Below, piece by piece: positions 46,690-56,512 of a DNA stretch of 64,000 bases; positions within the stretch are counted from its first letter, which is position 1, and each line of letters opens with the position of its first letter. A model generated the notes under the pieces. It saw nothing but the letters and a program-made list of their open reading frames with translations, did no database searches and was not told where the DNA came from. The stretch spans positions 570,501-634,500 of the forward strand of contig CANUEZ040000180.1 in NCBI GenBank assembly GCA_948099385.1, read 5' to 3'. The position numbers were made by a program, and so were the translations under genes. This DNA is from Fasciola hepatica. Taxonomy: Eukaryota; Platyhelminthes; Trematoda; Plagiorchiida; Fasciolidae.

Positions 46690-47640
46690 GGGTGCAGTAT
46701 CACTACTAAGGCGGACCAATATAGGCCAGTGGGAAGCTCCCTTCAGCGTGGCCTCTGGTTAAGCACAGACCAGGTCCTGCTTCGTCAGGATCGAGGTGAG
46801 GACAGTCCTCACTATCTCTATCTGAAGGTCAGCGCTAGCGACAGATGACGTCGAGCTTTTGCAAATGCCAGAAGCAGAGCAGGCACAGACAAAGGAGTTC
46901 ATCTCATTGAGGGATCTTGGCCTACCGGAAATTGACTGAGAAATCTAGGTCGCACTAAGGAGACCAACGGGTGACAAGAATTTGCGGTGGGTCCAGTTGC
47001 ATGCACTTACGCAGCACATTATGCAGGCTACTGGACACGGAGGTGGACAGCTTCAGTCTCTTCTCGATTTATTCATGACCCGGTACCGGGACGTTGAAGA
47101 AATTTAGTGGGAAGAGCCACTGGGCAAAAGTGATCTTGCAGTCATAAGGATCACAATAAGACTTAGCAAGATGCCGAAGGAAATTGTGTTACATTGGTGC
47201 TGTGGGAGAATTAATATAGATGAACTAAAGAGGGCAGGGGAGGAAGTTCAGTGGACACCGAATCACAAAAATGCCTCTGTAGAGAAACTTTTTGTAGGTT
47301 ATCCAGATGGGAATAATCAGACTTACAGAAGAAGTTGCATTTCTGAGGGTGGTCAGCGGTGGAAAACCGACCTTCAAATTGAAAGTCAAGTGTCCACGGG
47401 GGTACAGTCATTTGTAGGCAACGGTGGCCGGAGAACAAGCTGTACAAAACTCAGGCGGAATGGATTAGCTAAAAGATGACTACAAGCAGAGCTCAAGCTA
47501 TCTGAAGAGTAGGGAAATATTCCTTCGAGCGTCGGTTAGCTTCGTCGGTCCGCACAAGCCCGAAGCGGTTCTACGCCTACGTGCAATCCCACAGACGTAT
47601 GAGGGGAAGTCTAGCAACTTTGGAATGAGCACGGGTACGA
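46690..47640 (+). pseudogene. CR1 endonuclease (C-terminal half) and EN-RT linker
   Basis: Translation around 47000-47170 gives LHALTQHIMQATGHGGGQ, SLLDLFMTRYRDVEEI, a stop, then EEPLGKSDLAVIRI. This corresponds to the NLxQHVxxPTR...SLLDLV...PPLGKSDH segment of CR1 endonucleases, with the final His changed to Leu. The frame 47171-47479 continues with the linker, and KPEAFYAY-like sequence is readable near 47560-47590. The N-terminal half, before 46690, is not convincingly readable. Confidence 0.75.
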
Positions 47641-47649
47641 CTAGCTCTA

Positions 47650-49260
47650 AGCGGTGGAAGGCAAGGCCTACATGCTCTTGGTACTCCTTCAGGGCATATA
47701 TCTACCAGAAAATAATTTAGAGGAAAGAGCGGAGGAACCACAGTCGCCTCCAATACCCGAATCTAGTGTAGTAGAGGAAGAGATGTACATGGAGCTGCAG
47801 ACCTTGAATAGAAATAAAGCAGCAGGACCGGATGGGACTCATCAAGTCATCGTTCAATCGTTGGATGAGGTATTGAAGGCTCCGGTGACGAAGCCGTAAG
47901 AAGCATCAATAACAGGTGGAATCGTGCAGGGAGACTGGAGGGAGGAAACAGTAGTAGGAATCTACAAGACTGGGCCCCCACAAAAAGCTGGAAATTACCG
48001 GCCAGTTAGCTCAAGTTCAGTCCTGTGTAAGTACCAGGAGAGACTTACCAAAAATAGATCTCCGGGCATTTGGTTCAACATAACCTCACCTCAAAGGCTC
48101 AGCTTGAGTTTGTGGCAGAAAGATCTTGTCCGAGGAATCTACTGTTGTTCCGCGATGAGGGACCCAAGAGCCTGGAGGAAGGACAGCCAACTGCTGTCTA
48201 TCATCTGGAATGCATCAAGGCTTTTGATTCTGTGAACCGCATATTTCTGCACGTCAAACTGAAATCTGCGGGAATTGTTGGAAGAGCAAGACAATAGGTA
48301 AATAGTTTTTACCAGCGCGAACCTCCAGTGTTAAGGTTGATAGTGATGTCTCAAAATCGGAAGGTGTAACTAGCGGGGTGCCACAGGACTCGGCGCTGGG
48401 CTTTCTGCTCTTTCCCATCTTTACCAAAGACCTAGCACGTGAGCTTACAAACCCCACCTTTATGTGTGCCGATGCCGTCAGAACAGCTGGATTAGATATA
48501 GACCTTGACGTGTTAGCAGTACAAAACTGGTCACGCAAGTGGGACCTTCCACTAAACCTCTCCACGAGTCAGTCCTTGATCACTAGCACAGAGGCTGGTG
48601 GGAATGGTGCGAGATCGTTGCAAATTGTCTCTCGGTTCAAAGACTTAGGCTGTATTATACGCAGCAGATTCAAGCCGTCCAAGCAGTGCACCGAAGCAGC
48701 CAATGCGGCCAGGAGAGAGTTCTGTCCATTAAGATCCACCATGTCTTGTGGACAGCCGAAGGTTTTCGTTCCTATATACCAAGCCACAGTCTGCAGCGCG
48801 TGGAGTACCGCTTGCAAGCCCGGGTAAAGTACTACCGGAACGATGTAGACTGTCTGGAGTAAGTGCAAAGATTGGCCGCTGGAACCGTTGCTGGGCAAAG
48901 GGGGTTAGCAACACAGATCGTCTCCGTGCACTGGAACCGCCGTAGATGACAAGGCGGCGCTTTCACGGGTTTTTGACAGAAATCTTTAGTGTGATGAAGG
49001 GACCGTGAGACATAAAACAAGAGGGTATTTTCTGGCCGCTTTCAGAGAAAAGTACGAGTGGGCATAGCCTCAGATTACAATGGAAGCACACAGGGCTCCA
49101 AATTAGGGCTAATCACTTCTCGACGAGTATGATATCCTTTTGAAATAAGTGCCCGGATGGGGTCATAAATACCACGACTGTGAAGGCTTTTAAGAAATTA
49201 CTAGACCAATTCCGGGTGGCCTTATACCCAGAATTATGTAAGGCAGTTTTAGGGGCCAGA
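47650..49260 (+). pseudogene. CR1 reverse transcriptase
   Basis: Motifs in order: LNRNKAAGPDGTHQVIVQSL (47790-47860), GDWREETVVGIYKTG and NYRPVS (47930-48010), LEFVAERSC (48110) and LECIKAFDSVNRIFL (48205-48250). Then GVPQDSALGFLLFPIFTKDL (48375-48435) and FMCADAVRTAGLD, where FADDVK has become CADAV. After this comes WDLPLNLSTSQSLI. The end near 49090-49230 reads RANHFSTSMISF and TTVKAFKKLLDQF. The second catalytic Asp is lost. Confidence 0.9.
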
Positions 49261-49300
49261 CGATGGTGATCAGCCGATCACACCCTGTGTAATACACGTT

Positions 49301-49664
49301 TGAGAAATGCGTGGCCAAATTCGCAACGGATCCCGAAATCAAAAGACAATTACCCGCGATATTCTACGATACCGGATTATTGAATGAACAATTACACTAA
49401 AAAGATACAAACCTCAATAATGCGATCACAGGGACTCAACAAACGCGAAACCGAATAGCAGCTTGTGAGCAAGGAGCACGTGCGTCACGCAGGTCTAGAA
49501 CAGGGATATGACAAATTAGCGCTCTGGGCGCGAACAAACAACAATTGGTCCATAAAAGAAAACAGTTCGTGAAGACACGTCAATAGTGTGAGCAAGTGAG
49601 TGATGTTAAGAAAAACACCGAATCGCGAAGGTTTTAGGGGGATTTTCCACCACCGGTCGTTACA
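49301..49664 (-). repeat. BEL/Pao LTR, second subfamily
   Basis: This is 364 bp, TGAGAAATGCG...TCGTTACA, the same length and end structure as the LTRs at 17010 and 23629 but clearly diverged. Aligned words include GGATCCCGAAATC, AACCTCA, AGGGGGATTTTCCAC and CGTTACA. It lies downstream of a BEL integrase C-terminus (50319-50760) on the same strand, as a 3' LTR should. Confidence 0.75.
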
Positions 49665-49926
49665 CTGGCCACCAAAATCCTCCCGAATCCTTAGCAGAGT
49701 CAAAGGTTTGGTATAAAGTTACTGATTCTTCCTACCTACCCAAGCTCTGCTGTCAGTGCACGAGTCTAACGCTTGTCGTTAACGTTCTACTCATGGTCGC
49801 CCCTAATCCGTTGGCCACATAGACGCGAGGCTATTCTACGTCTTCCACGAGAACAACTGACCGGTGGCGGGCATGAAGGGGAAGCATAGATGCTGTCCTT
49901 GTAAAGGGCCGTCCTGCCCTGGCGGT

Positions 49927-50250
49927 ATGTGCTTGCATGAGTGTGTGTGTGTATGACGTAATCGTCGCTACCTCCACATATGCAAAAGACATTTCAGTGA
50001 CGTCAACAAAAGCAAATTGCGAACACCGTCATATGTTTGATAGGGGTTGCGAGACATAGTGTGCATCGGGTATGTGCTTATGTGTCTGGATGTATAATCG
50101 AATCACATGTACCACTACACATCAAAAGAGGACTTTGCAACGTCAACAAAAGACTGTGAGCACTGTAACGTGTTTGACGGAGACCAGGTGGTATAACGAG
50201 TACAATGTAGGTGAGTGTGCGTCGGGGTGTATGATGGTTCGATACGTCAG
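49927..50250. repeat. Tandem repeat, about 145-bp unit, two copies and part of a third
   Basis: ATGTGCTTGCATGAGTGTGT at 49927 recurs as ATGTGCTTATGTGTCTGGAT at 50072. Internal matches include CCACATATGCAAAAGACAT / CTACACATCAAAAGAGGAC, ACGTCAACAAAAG (both) and GTGTTTGA. A third, partial unit starts near 50215 (GTGTGCGTCGGGGTGTATGATGG). It sits between the integrase tail and the 3' LTR of the BEL remnant. Confidence 0.7.
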
Positions 50251-50318
50251 CGTGTCGTGAATGCTCCTATATATGGAGGTTTCTTTACCCACCTCGAAGA
50301 CTAGTGCGAAATAGTCTA

Positions 50319-50760
50319 CTAGGCCTCAGAGTTATCAGCTTCTCCGCCTTCAATCTCGAGTAGGCTAATACTGCGTATGTCACGAATTAGCGCTCCATTA
50401 GCTGTCTTCACCTTCATCGTTCTTATCATTCCGTCAGGGCTTTCGATGGTTTCCATAACTACTCCCAAGAACCAGGTGCTGAAGTGTGCGCGTTTGTCTG
50501 TGATCATCACCACATCCCCGACCTTGAACGGTTTTGTTTTCACCAGTCACTTCTGTCGAGTCTGCAGAGCCGGCAGGTACTCCCTCAGCCAGCGCCTCAA
50601 GAAAACCTTCGCAGGATAGTTCACCTGCTTCCATCCGTGGAGGTAGCTCCCACGAAGGTTCACTGGCCCTTGGAAACCCTCGTTCGACCTTAACGTCAAT
50701 AAGTCGTTCGGGGTGAGAGCCAGGTGGGTTGGGTCGCCATTCATTACTGGTACCAGGGGT
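50319..50760 (-). pseudogene. BEL/Pao integrase C-terminus, second element
   Basis: The minus-strand frame 50547-50744 reads PTHLALTPNDLLTLRSN, VNLRGSYLHGWKQVNY and FLRRWLREYLPALQTRQ. After a frameshift, 50319-50543 reads FKVGDVVMITDKRAHF and RTMKVKTANGALIRDI. These are the conserved C-terminal blocks of BEL/Pao integrases. Upstream sequence belongs to a different element (Ty3/gypsy), so the rest of this BEL copy has been lost. Confidence 0.92.
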
Positions 50761-50779
50761 GGTTGTTCAGAATTCTCTC

Positions 50780-52193
50780 TACCTCAGTCATGACGGAGAC
50801 AGGTTGTTGTCTGGGCTTTCTCTGAATTATCTACCGAATTCTGGTTCGGATGTGGGAACTGGCGTGGGGTTCTCCGGAGGCTGAGCTTCGGTTAAGGAAC
50901 CAACAACGAAATTTGATGTGACTTGATCTAATAACTGTCGTTTGCCGGGATCTAATACTAGACCGTGATTATCTAAAAATCCTATGCCTAGAATAGCCCG
51001 GTGCGCTTAAGCGACGACGAAAACCCACGGTAAAGGACGACACAGTCGAAGGTCTAGGGTGGGAAAGTGACTTCCGCATGTTAAAATTTAAGTTCCGTTG
51101 GCGGCTTACCGTGTCAGGGCTGTAGGAGAAATAGTGAACCGTTTTGAAACCGGTATTATACTAACCTACGCTCCCTTGTCGATTAAGGGACGCATTCGAG
51201 TAGTCTTATCTACCACGTAAGCGAGGTGAATAGGAATCAGAGCTCCCAAGGAGGTCGTCGCCATCACCCCTGGGCCTAGCAGTCTCCCTGCTTGGTGCTG
51301 TAAGTGCAAGGCTGTTCGCATTTTAGCTCCTGGAATCCGAAACAGCGATGGTAATACCACTCGCAGGAATGTGAGCTTTTTCAAGAGGCTTTCGGGGCAG
51401 GATAGCGACGGCTTCGGCTTCGTGAACACAGGGCATTGTTGGTGTTCCCGTGCTGTTCGGCCACCTGCGTTAAACGGCTGACCTCCTGACATAACATCCG
51501 GATGTCGGGTGCATTGTGCTGGACGCGGGGTAAAAAAGGGCGTACGGTGGAATAATACCAGCATTGGTGAAGGCGTGTGACTGTGGGGCAAAGGGGTGTT
51601 CCCGCTCGAGGACTTTGTTTGCAGCCTGTGCGCACCCATCCAGGGTCTCTTTTTGGGCTAGAAAGGCTACTATGCTCTAAACGTATAGTGGAAGCCGCTG
51701 CATCCACAAGTGACGCAAGACCACATAGTCCGTGGACGACGGACCCACAGATGTACGTATTTTCCATGGCACTGCGATGGGTTAATACCACCCAGATGGA
51801 TTTCGGAGAGGACGTGTCGGATACGCTTCTCTTCCGAAGCTGCGACGCTCCTACATATAGCTTCCCGGAGAGTGTCGTACGGGTTGTGATCCAGCGGGTT
51901 CATAAGGAAATCCCGCATTCGTGGGATCACACGAGCTGGGATTGCTGAGAGCAGCTTGATAAACTTAAACTGCTGACTAGATACGCGAGCCTCGTGGAAA
52001 CAGGACTCGAGGGTGGGTACGAATGCCTTCGGATCTTCCGGCACGAAATCCGGTATTTTCCTGTGCGCTGCATGGCACATCTGTTCAGACCTGGGCGTGG
52101 ACACTCTATTCGTTGTGAATTATTTGCACTATGGAATTCCAAAAGCTTGTTGGCAACACCTGATACGCAAAATTTCGGAATCAATGGGAACAA
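50780..52193 (-). mobile_element. Ty3/gypsy (CsRn1-like) gag-protease remnant
   Basis: The minus-strand frame 51670-52104 carries IPDFVPEDPKAFVPTLESCF, FKFIKLLSAIP and YDTLREAICRSVAASEEKRI. This is the Gag core typical of CsRn1/Kabuki-type Ty3 elements and errantivirus-like Gags. The frame 51166-51639 ends HLAYVVDKTTRMRPLIDKGA, the protease active site, with DTG read as DKG. Further on, LRLCRPLPWVFVVA and AILGIGFLDNHGLVLD match the rest of that protease. There is no CCHC knuckle. RT and integrase are absent, and the sequence abuts the BEL integrase tail at about 50760-50780. Confidence 0.88.
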
Positions 52194-52639
52194 AAACTAT
52201 TCGATACAATAATAATTATCAAAAGCAAAGGATGAAATGATTGTGCCAAGCAAAAAATTAAAGAAACTGAAAGTGCTCATTGGGGATATATAAACGCGAT
52301 AAAAAATTTAACTAATAATAAGACTGAATATATGGCCGATGGAAGGAAGTAAAACTTTCGTAGACGTGACCTTGCTAGGTCATGTCAGAGTGATTATTCA
52401 AAAATTAAAGAGCAAATGGGATCGCCAGTTATTGGAGCGCACCTTCTCTTAGCTTCTACAGCCGCTTTCTTCGAGGAAATCTACGGGAATAGACAGTGGA
52501 GTGCCAACCATGTGTATTACCACAAGGCCTGAGTATAGAGACCGCAAGCTGGTTTGCGCCGAGGAGGTGTGTCAGAAGTGGTGCCAGCGGTAGCCGCTTG
52601 AGCGAAACCTACGGCCAAGCAAGTGAAAGGCGGGATGTG
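52194..52639. other. No recognisable gene
   Basis: An AT-rich stretch lies upstream of the Ty3/gypsy Gag. GGGGATATATAAACG at about 52284 resembles a TATA box, but on the strand opposite to gag. No LTR could be recognised here. Confidence 0.35.
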
Positions 52640-52841
52640 ACCGGGTGATCAAAATGAGATACAATTTACTCAATGCCTCCATCTTTCTCTGCCGGGGCTG
52701 ACACGGCACAAAATTTCTTTCTTTCAGAAAAAGAAGATCACACAGTGTTGGGACCTACGAAGAAGAGCCGACAACACAATCATCCGGAAATGTGGTTGGC
52801 TCCAGCCCCACAAATTCCTGTGCAGACTGAACTGAACTGAA
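52640..52841 (+). repeat. CR1 3' end with (ACTGA)n tail, copy 1
   Basis: It matches the 3' untranslated region at 54500-54692. Shared words include CTGACAC.GC.C.AAAATT.TG..TTTCAG, GCCGACAACACAA.GATC/CATC, TCTCGG-type GGCTCCAG and a terminal ACTGAACTGAACTGAA at 52825-52840. It is followed at once by the 5'-truncated CR1 copy. Confidence 0.75.
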
Positions 52842-54692
52842 TTTGTTTTTAGTCCGAGAAAACGACGCGTGAGAGCGTAGGTACCTTGGAGGTATGCGAC
52901 GAAAGCTTTGCCTTCGATGATAAAGACAAGACAGAAACCTTACTTGCGTTCTTTAGGACCGTGTATCGTCAGGACCATATGCTTAGTGCTGCGGGATCAG
53001 ATATAGGGAGTACGCCGGTGCTTTAGGAGCTTACTGTAAGTGACTTCGAGGTGAGCCACGAACTCAGATCTTTGTGCAAGCGGAAAGCAGACGGACCGGA
53101 TACAATCCATCCAATGTTCTATCAAGGGCTATTACCCAGCCGTACGAAAAGTCTCTCAGGAAGGGTAGGGTGACAGGGGATTGGCGCAAAACCATCGTCG
53201 TAGCGGTACTTGAGACAAGATCCAGGCAGAAGGGGGGGGGGGTTGATAGACCGATCAGCCCGAGGTCGGTGTAATGCCAGTGCCTGGCACGTATGATCAG
53301 CAAGCAATGGTGCCTGAATCCGGGTAATAACGACCCACTGATACTTGCAAAACATGGGTTTGTTAAAAACGATCGTGTCTGACAAGCTTACTGACGTTCT
53401 TGGACGAGACCACAAGACGAACAGATGAAGGTACGACAGTGGATGTTTGTTATTTGGAATTCAGTGAGGCTTTTGACCCTGTGAGTCATCACCTACCGGA
53501 CTATGAATTGCAGACCGTTGGGATAAGTGGGAAGGCAAGAGGTTGGATAGCACAGTTTTTTAAGGAATCGTAGCTTCTGTGTCGAGGTGCGTGTATATCT
53601 ATCGAGACCGGAGAGGGTTACTGGTGGTGTGCCGCAGGATTCGGTAATGGGGCTTTTGCTCTTCCTCTTGTATATAAGCAACCTAGCTGAAGAACTGAGT
53701 AGCCCGTGTTTCATCCGTGCGGATGACGTGAAGATAGCGGGGTACGATTTAGCACTGGATATAAAAGCGGCGCCTAGATGGACAGAACGATGGGATTTAC
53801 TGTTGAATCCCGCCAAATGTCAAGTCTTTACCACTAAAGTATACGAAACGAGCAGTATTCCGTGTAAAAGAGTGTTGGAGGTAAAATTTCCAGATGTGAT
53901 AATCATACAGGACTTCAGGCCTTCAAAGCATTGCCGGAGAGCTGCCAGTATGGCCAGAGGGGTATTAACTGGGGTACGCTGTGCTATCACATGCAAAAAT
54001 CAGAAGACTTCACCCCGTTTTACTAGGTTTTGGTACGACCTTTTCTGGAGCATTGTGTGCACGCTTCGGCTCTCCATTGTTGCAAGGATAAGGAGTGCTC
54101 GGGGGGGATGCAGCGGTTTGCAACTAGGATGATCACTGGTCAAACGGGAGAAACTTACACCCAGCATCTAGAGGACCTTAATCTCTTCTCTTTAGAACGG
54201 CGTAGAGGGCGAGGTGACCTAATAGAAGCGTTCAAGATAACAAGGAGTCTGTTGGGTAAAGAAATGGGTGGCTTGTTCGTTTCTACCCCTGAGTGTGGCA
54301 CCAGGGGACATAGTCTTGAGCTACAGGGCATACTAATTGCTGGACGTACGGGCTAAATTTTCTATAGACAAGGTTGTACCTACGTGGAACAGACTTTCAG
54401 AGGATGCTGCTGGATGAAGCAATGTACTTACTTTCGATAAGACCCCAGATCCACCCCGGAACACAGCTTTCACAGAACTGGCTGTGTGAACCAGGGGGGA
54501 GGTAATGAGCCCCTTGTATTTTTATCAGTGAACTTGTATGTGGGGGTGATACTGCGCCGAAAATTCTGCCTTTCAGGCGAAACATTCAAAGCGAAATGTT
54601 AAGAGCCACGGGAACTCGCCGACAACACAAAGATCTGGACTCTCGATGGGTCTCGGCCACTTTCATCTTGTGAAAACTGAACTGAACTGAAC
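52842..54692 (+). mobile_element. 5'-truncated CR1 copy: RT and 3' end
   Basis: It begins within the EN-RT linker and runs to the tail. Motifs: TLLAFFRTVYRQDHMLSAAG (52935-52995), LRSLCKRKADGPDTIHP (53065-53115), VTGDWRKTIVVAVLET (53170-53215) and GVPQDSVMGLLLFLLYISNL (53620-53690). Then FIRADDVKIAGYDL (53710-53750, both Asp intact, Phe to Arg) and WDLLLNPAKCQVF. The C-terminus includes LNLFSLERRRGRGDLIEAFK (54178-54240) and KFSIDKVVPTWNRLSEDAA. The 3' region ends with ACTGA repeats at 54676-54692. Several frameshifts are present between 53100 and 53600. Confidence 0.9.
53587..54356 (+). pseudogene. Longest RT frames of the 52.8-54.7 kb CR1 copy
   Basis: Two overlapping frames, 53587-54132 (181 codons) and 54030-54356 (108 codons), cover the palm with VPQDSVMG and RADDVKIAG, the LNPAKCQVF block, and the thumb/C-terminal part with RFATRMITGQTGETY and LERRRGRGDLIEAFKITR. 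One frameshift at about 54040-54110 separates them. This is the least damaged RT palm in the window. Confidence 0.88.
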
Positions 54693-54949
54693 TCTCGAAG
54701 GACGTTTGACGCGGGTTGTATGAAAGTGTTGTTGCGCGTTGTCGAGGCTGCTAGCGATGTGGTAGCGCAATTTTAGGGCGTTAAACCTGTGTTATTTATT
54801 TTATTTATTCAAGTTTAGGCACAGAGAGTAGTTTGAAGATTGACACTTTCACTGATATCAAATGTAGTATTTCAAATGATTTCACGAAGTCGTGCAGAGT
54901 CGATTATGGAAAGAGCCGCTTCTCTTGTAGCACTCAGCCCGTTCGGAAA

Positions 54950-55800
54950 ATCGGTACGCAGGCGGTTTCCGACCGGTTTTCGGTCAGTTTGCGATCGATT
55001 TGTTTATTAGCCATTTTACACGGATGGATTGATACGAAGGAAATTGACGACTGAAGCAATGTGCAATGCTTGGTTGGCATCTTAGTCAAATGTATTGGTT
55101 TATTTCATCGAAATGTCCTGAAAATTTCGGTGTAGACCGCTCTATTTTACTCCCTCGAAATGGGTGAATTAAGGGCAATTATTCGGAAAATCTTATATTA
55201 GGAGATAGAAATGAGTATCGTAATACGTAATTTGGGGTTTTGAAAGAAAATAATGAAGCATATCACGTATTTCAAACGATTCTCATAAACCGCTCGAAAA
55301 CTGGCGAAAAACTGTTCCGAAACCGATCGGTTTTCGGCCCGTTTTTGGTCGGTTTTGGATCGGTTTTAACGATCACGCCGATCGGTTTTCGGGCGGTTTC
55401 TGAGTGGTTTGCGACCGATTTTCTGGACGGTTTCTAAATGGTTTCCGAGCGGTTTGTGTCAGTAGTTTGAAGTACGTCATATGCTTCGTTGATTTAGTTC
55501 ACTAATCCAAATTACGTATTCGGGTGCTTCTTTCTATCTACTAATTTATTATCTTCCGAATGATTGTCCTTACTACATCCATTTCGAGGGAATAAAATAT
55601 AGCGATCTCCGCTGAGGTTTTCAGGATATTCTGGTGAAATGAAGCAATACATAAAAATAAAATGCCAACGAACCATTGCACGTCACATTGGTCGTCAATT
55701 TTCTTTGTATAAATTCAATGTTTATCTGTGTTAAATGGCTACTAAACAAGCCGACCGAAAACCGACGGAAAACCGATCGGCGTAATAGTAGGAACTGATC
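54950..55800. mobile_element. Palindromic foldback-like element with GATCGGTTTTCGG clusters
   Basis: The left arm (about 54950-55372) is the reverse complement of the right arm (about 55373-55800). Examples: TTAGCCATTT at 55007 pairs with AAATGGCTAC at 55732, GAAATTGACGACTGA (55039) with GTCGTCAATTTTC (55690), CCCTCGAAATGGGTG (55152) with CCATTTCGAGGGAATA (55577), and TACGTAATTT (55224) with AAATTACGTA (55509). Paired positions sum to about 110742-110750, placing the centre at about 55373. Both tips and the centre carry degenerate tandem units of the form ACCGATCGGTTTTCGG. No protein is encoded. Confidence 0.8.
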
Positions 55801-55899
55801 GAAAACCGGCCGAAAGCCGATTGGTTTCAGAGCGGTTTTGAACTGAATTTCTACAATGGTTGGCAAAGGATTCTTTAGTCCAGCGGAAATGGAATCCAA

Positions 55900-56071
55900 T
55901 ACTCTTCTTTTACGCTTCGTCTCTGAGTGTCATAAAAAATGCCAATTTTTTCTGAAAAATTTGGTTGGGACACAACTTCTAGAGACCAAAGAGCTCACTG
56001 GTGCAAGAAACTGGACGATCTGGCAAACTGCCCCCAAAAACCCTTGGAAACCGAACTGAACTGAACTGAAC
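55900..56071 (+). repeat. CR1 3' end with (ACTGA)n tail, copy 3 (fragment)
   Basis: It terminates in GAACTGAACTGAACTGAAC at 56053-56071, the same pentanucleotide tail as at 52825 and 54676. Upstream similarity to the other two 3' ends is weak (GAGCTCACTGGTGCAAGAAAC / GAGCCACGGGAACTCGCCGAC). Confidence 0.55.
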
Positions 56072-56321
56072 AGTGCCCCACCCCCTTGTTCTTTTCTTTA
56101 CAACACGAAATCCACTTCCTGCATGTGTTGCCGTATAGTAAAATCTTTCACAGTAAAGAAATCAGTGCTTAATCCTATCTTATTTGGCTGACGAATTCAA
56201 ATATGTGCGTATTATCCATGAGGTAGCACACTTATACATACGTGTATGCATTATATAAAGGATGAATCCTCTGGAGTTAGTAATTCAAAGCAGTGACTCA
56301 CATGTATTTATCAATTTTCAG

Positions 56322-56512
56322 TTTCCACTGTAAAACAACTCAAAGACCAATGTTGGGGAGCGCAAGGGAAGACTTTACCGCCAGACTTTATGGCAAACGA
56401 TGGATTGTGCTGTTTCTGTTTTGTTGGTGTTCGGCTTCCAATTCGTACCACTGGATACATCTCAATATAATTTCAGATCGAGTTCTTTACTTGTGGAATG
56501 CAAGCATTCCTG
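56322..56512 (+). CDS. FLVCR: FLVCR-family transporter, exon encoding TM1
   Basis: It encodes ...DFTARLYGKRWIVLFLFCW, then CSASNSYHWIHLNIISDRVL and YLWNASIP. Basic residues followed by a hydrophobic helix ending in a W-I-xx-N/xI-I-S pattern are characteristic of the first transmembrane segment of FLVCR1/FLVCR2 (SLC49 branch of the major facilitator superfamily), plasma-membrane or mitochondrial transporters linked to choline/ethanolamine and heme. The donor at 56513 is GTACGT. The exon ends after the first base of a Gly codon, in phase with 60003. A possible acceptor, TTATCAATTTTCAG, ends at 56321. Alternatively the gene could start at the ATG at 56302 or 56350. An upstream exon for the N-terminal tail is not seen. 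Confidence 0.85.

Larger units (their letters stand above)
45094..49260 (+). mobile_element. CR1-type non-LTR retrotransposon, near full length, degenerate
   Basis: On the plus strand it runs ORF1 with a PHD-like zinc finger (45094-45426) and ORF1 continuation (45593-46066). Then come endonuclease (about 46690-47160), linker (47171-47640), RT (47650-48830) and RT C-terminus (48830-49260). This is the classical CR1 order, about 4.2 kb. It has at least eight stops or frameshifts. No (ACTGA)n tail follows; instead, about 40 bp further on, a BEL LTR begins at 49301, so the 3' end appears to be missing. Confidence 0.88.

Noticed and set aside
55240..55899. Open frames 55240-55437 (plus) and 55621-55899 (minus) as proteins
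   Set aside because: They are translations of the GATCGGTTTTCGG repeats and palindrome arms. Their similar residues (IGFRxVF) come from the inverted repeat, not from conserved coding.
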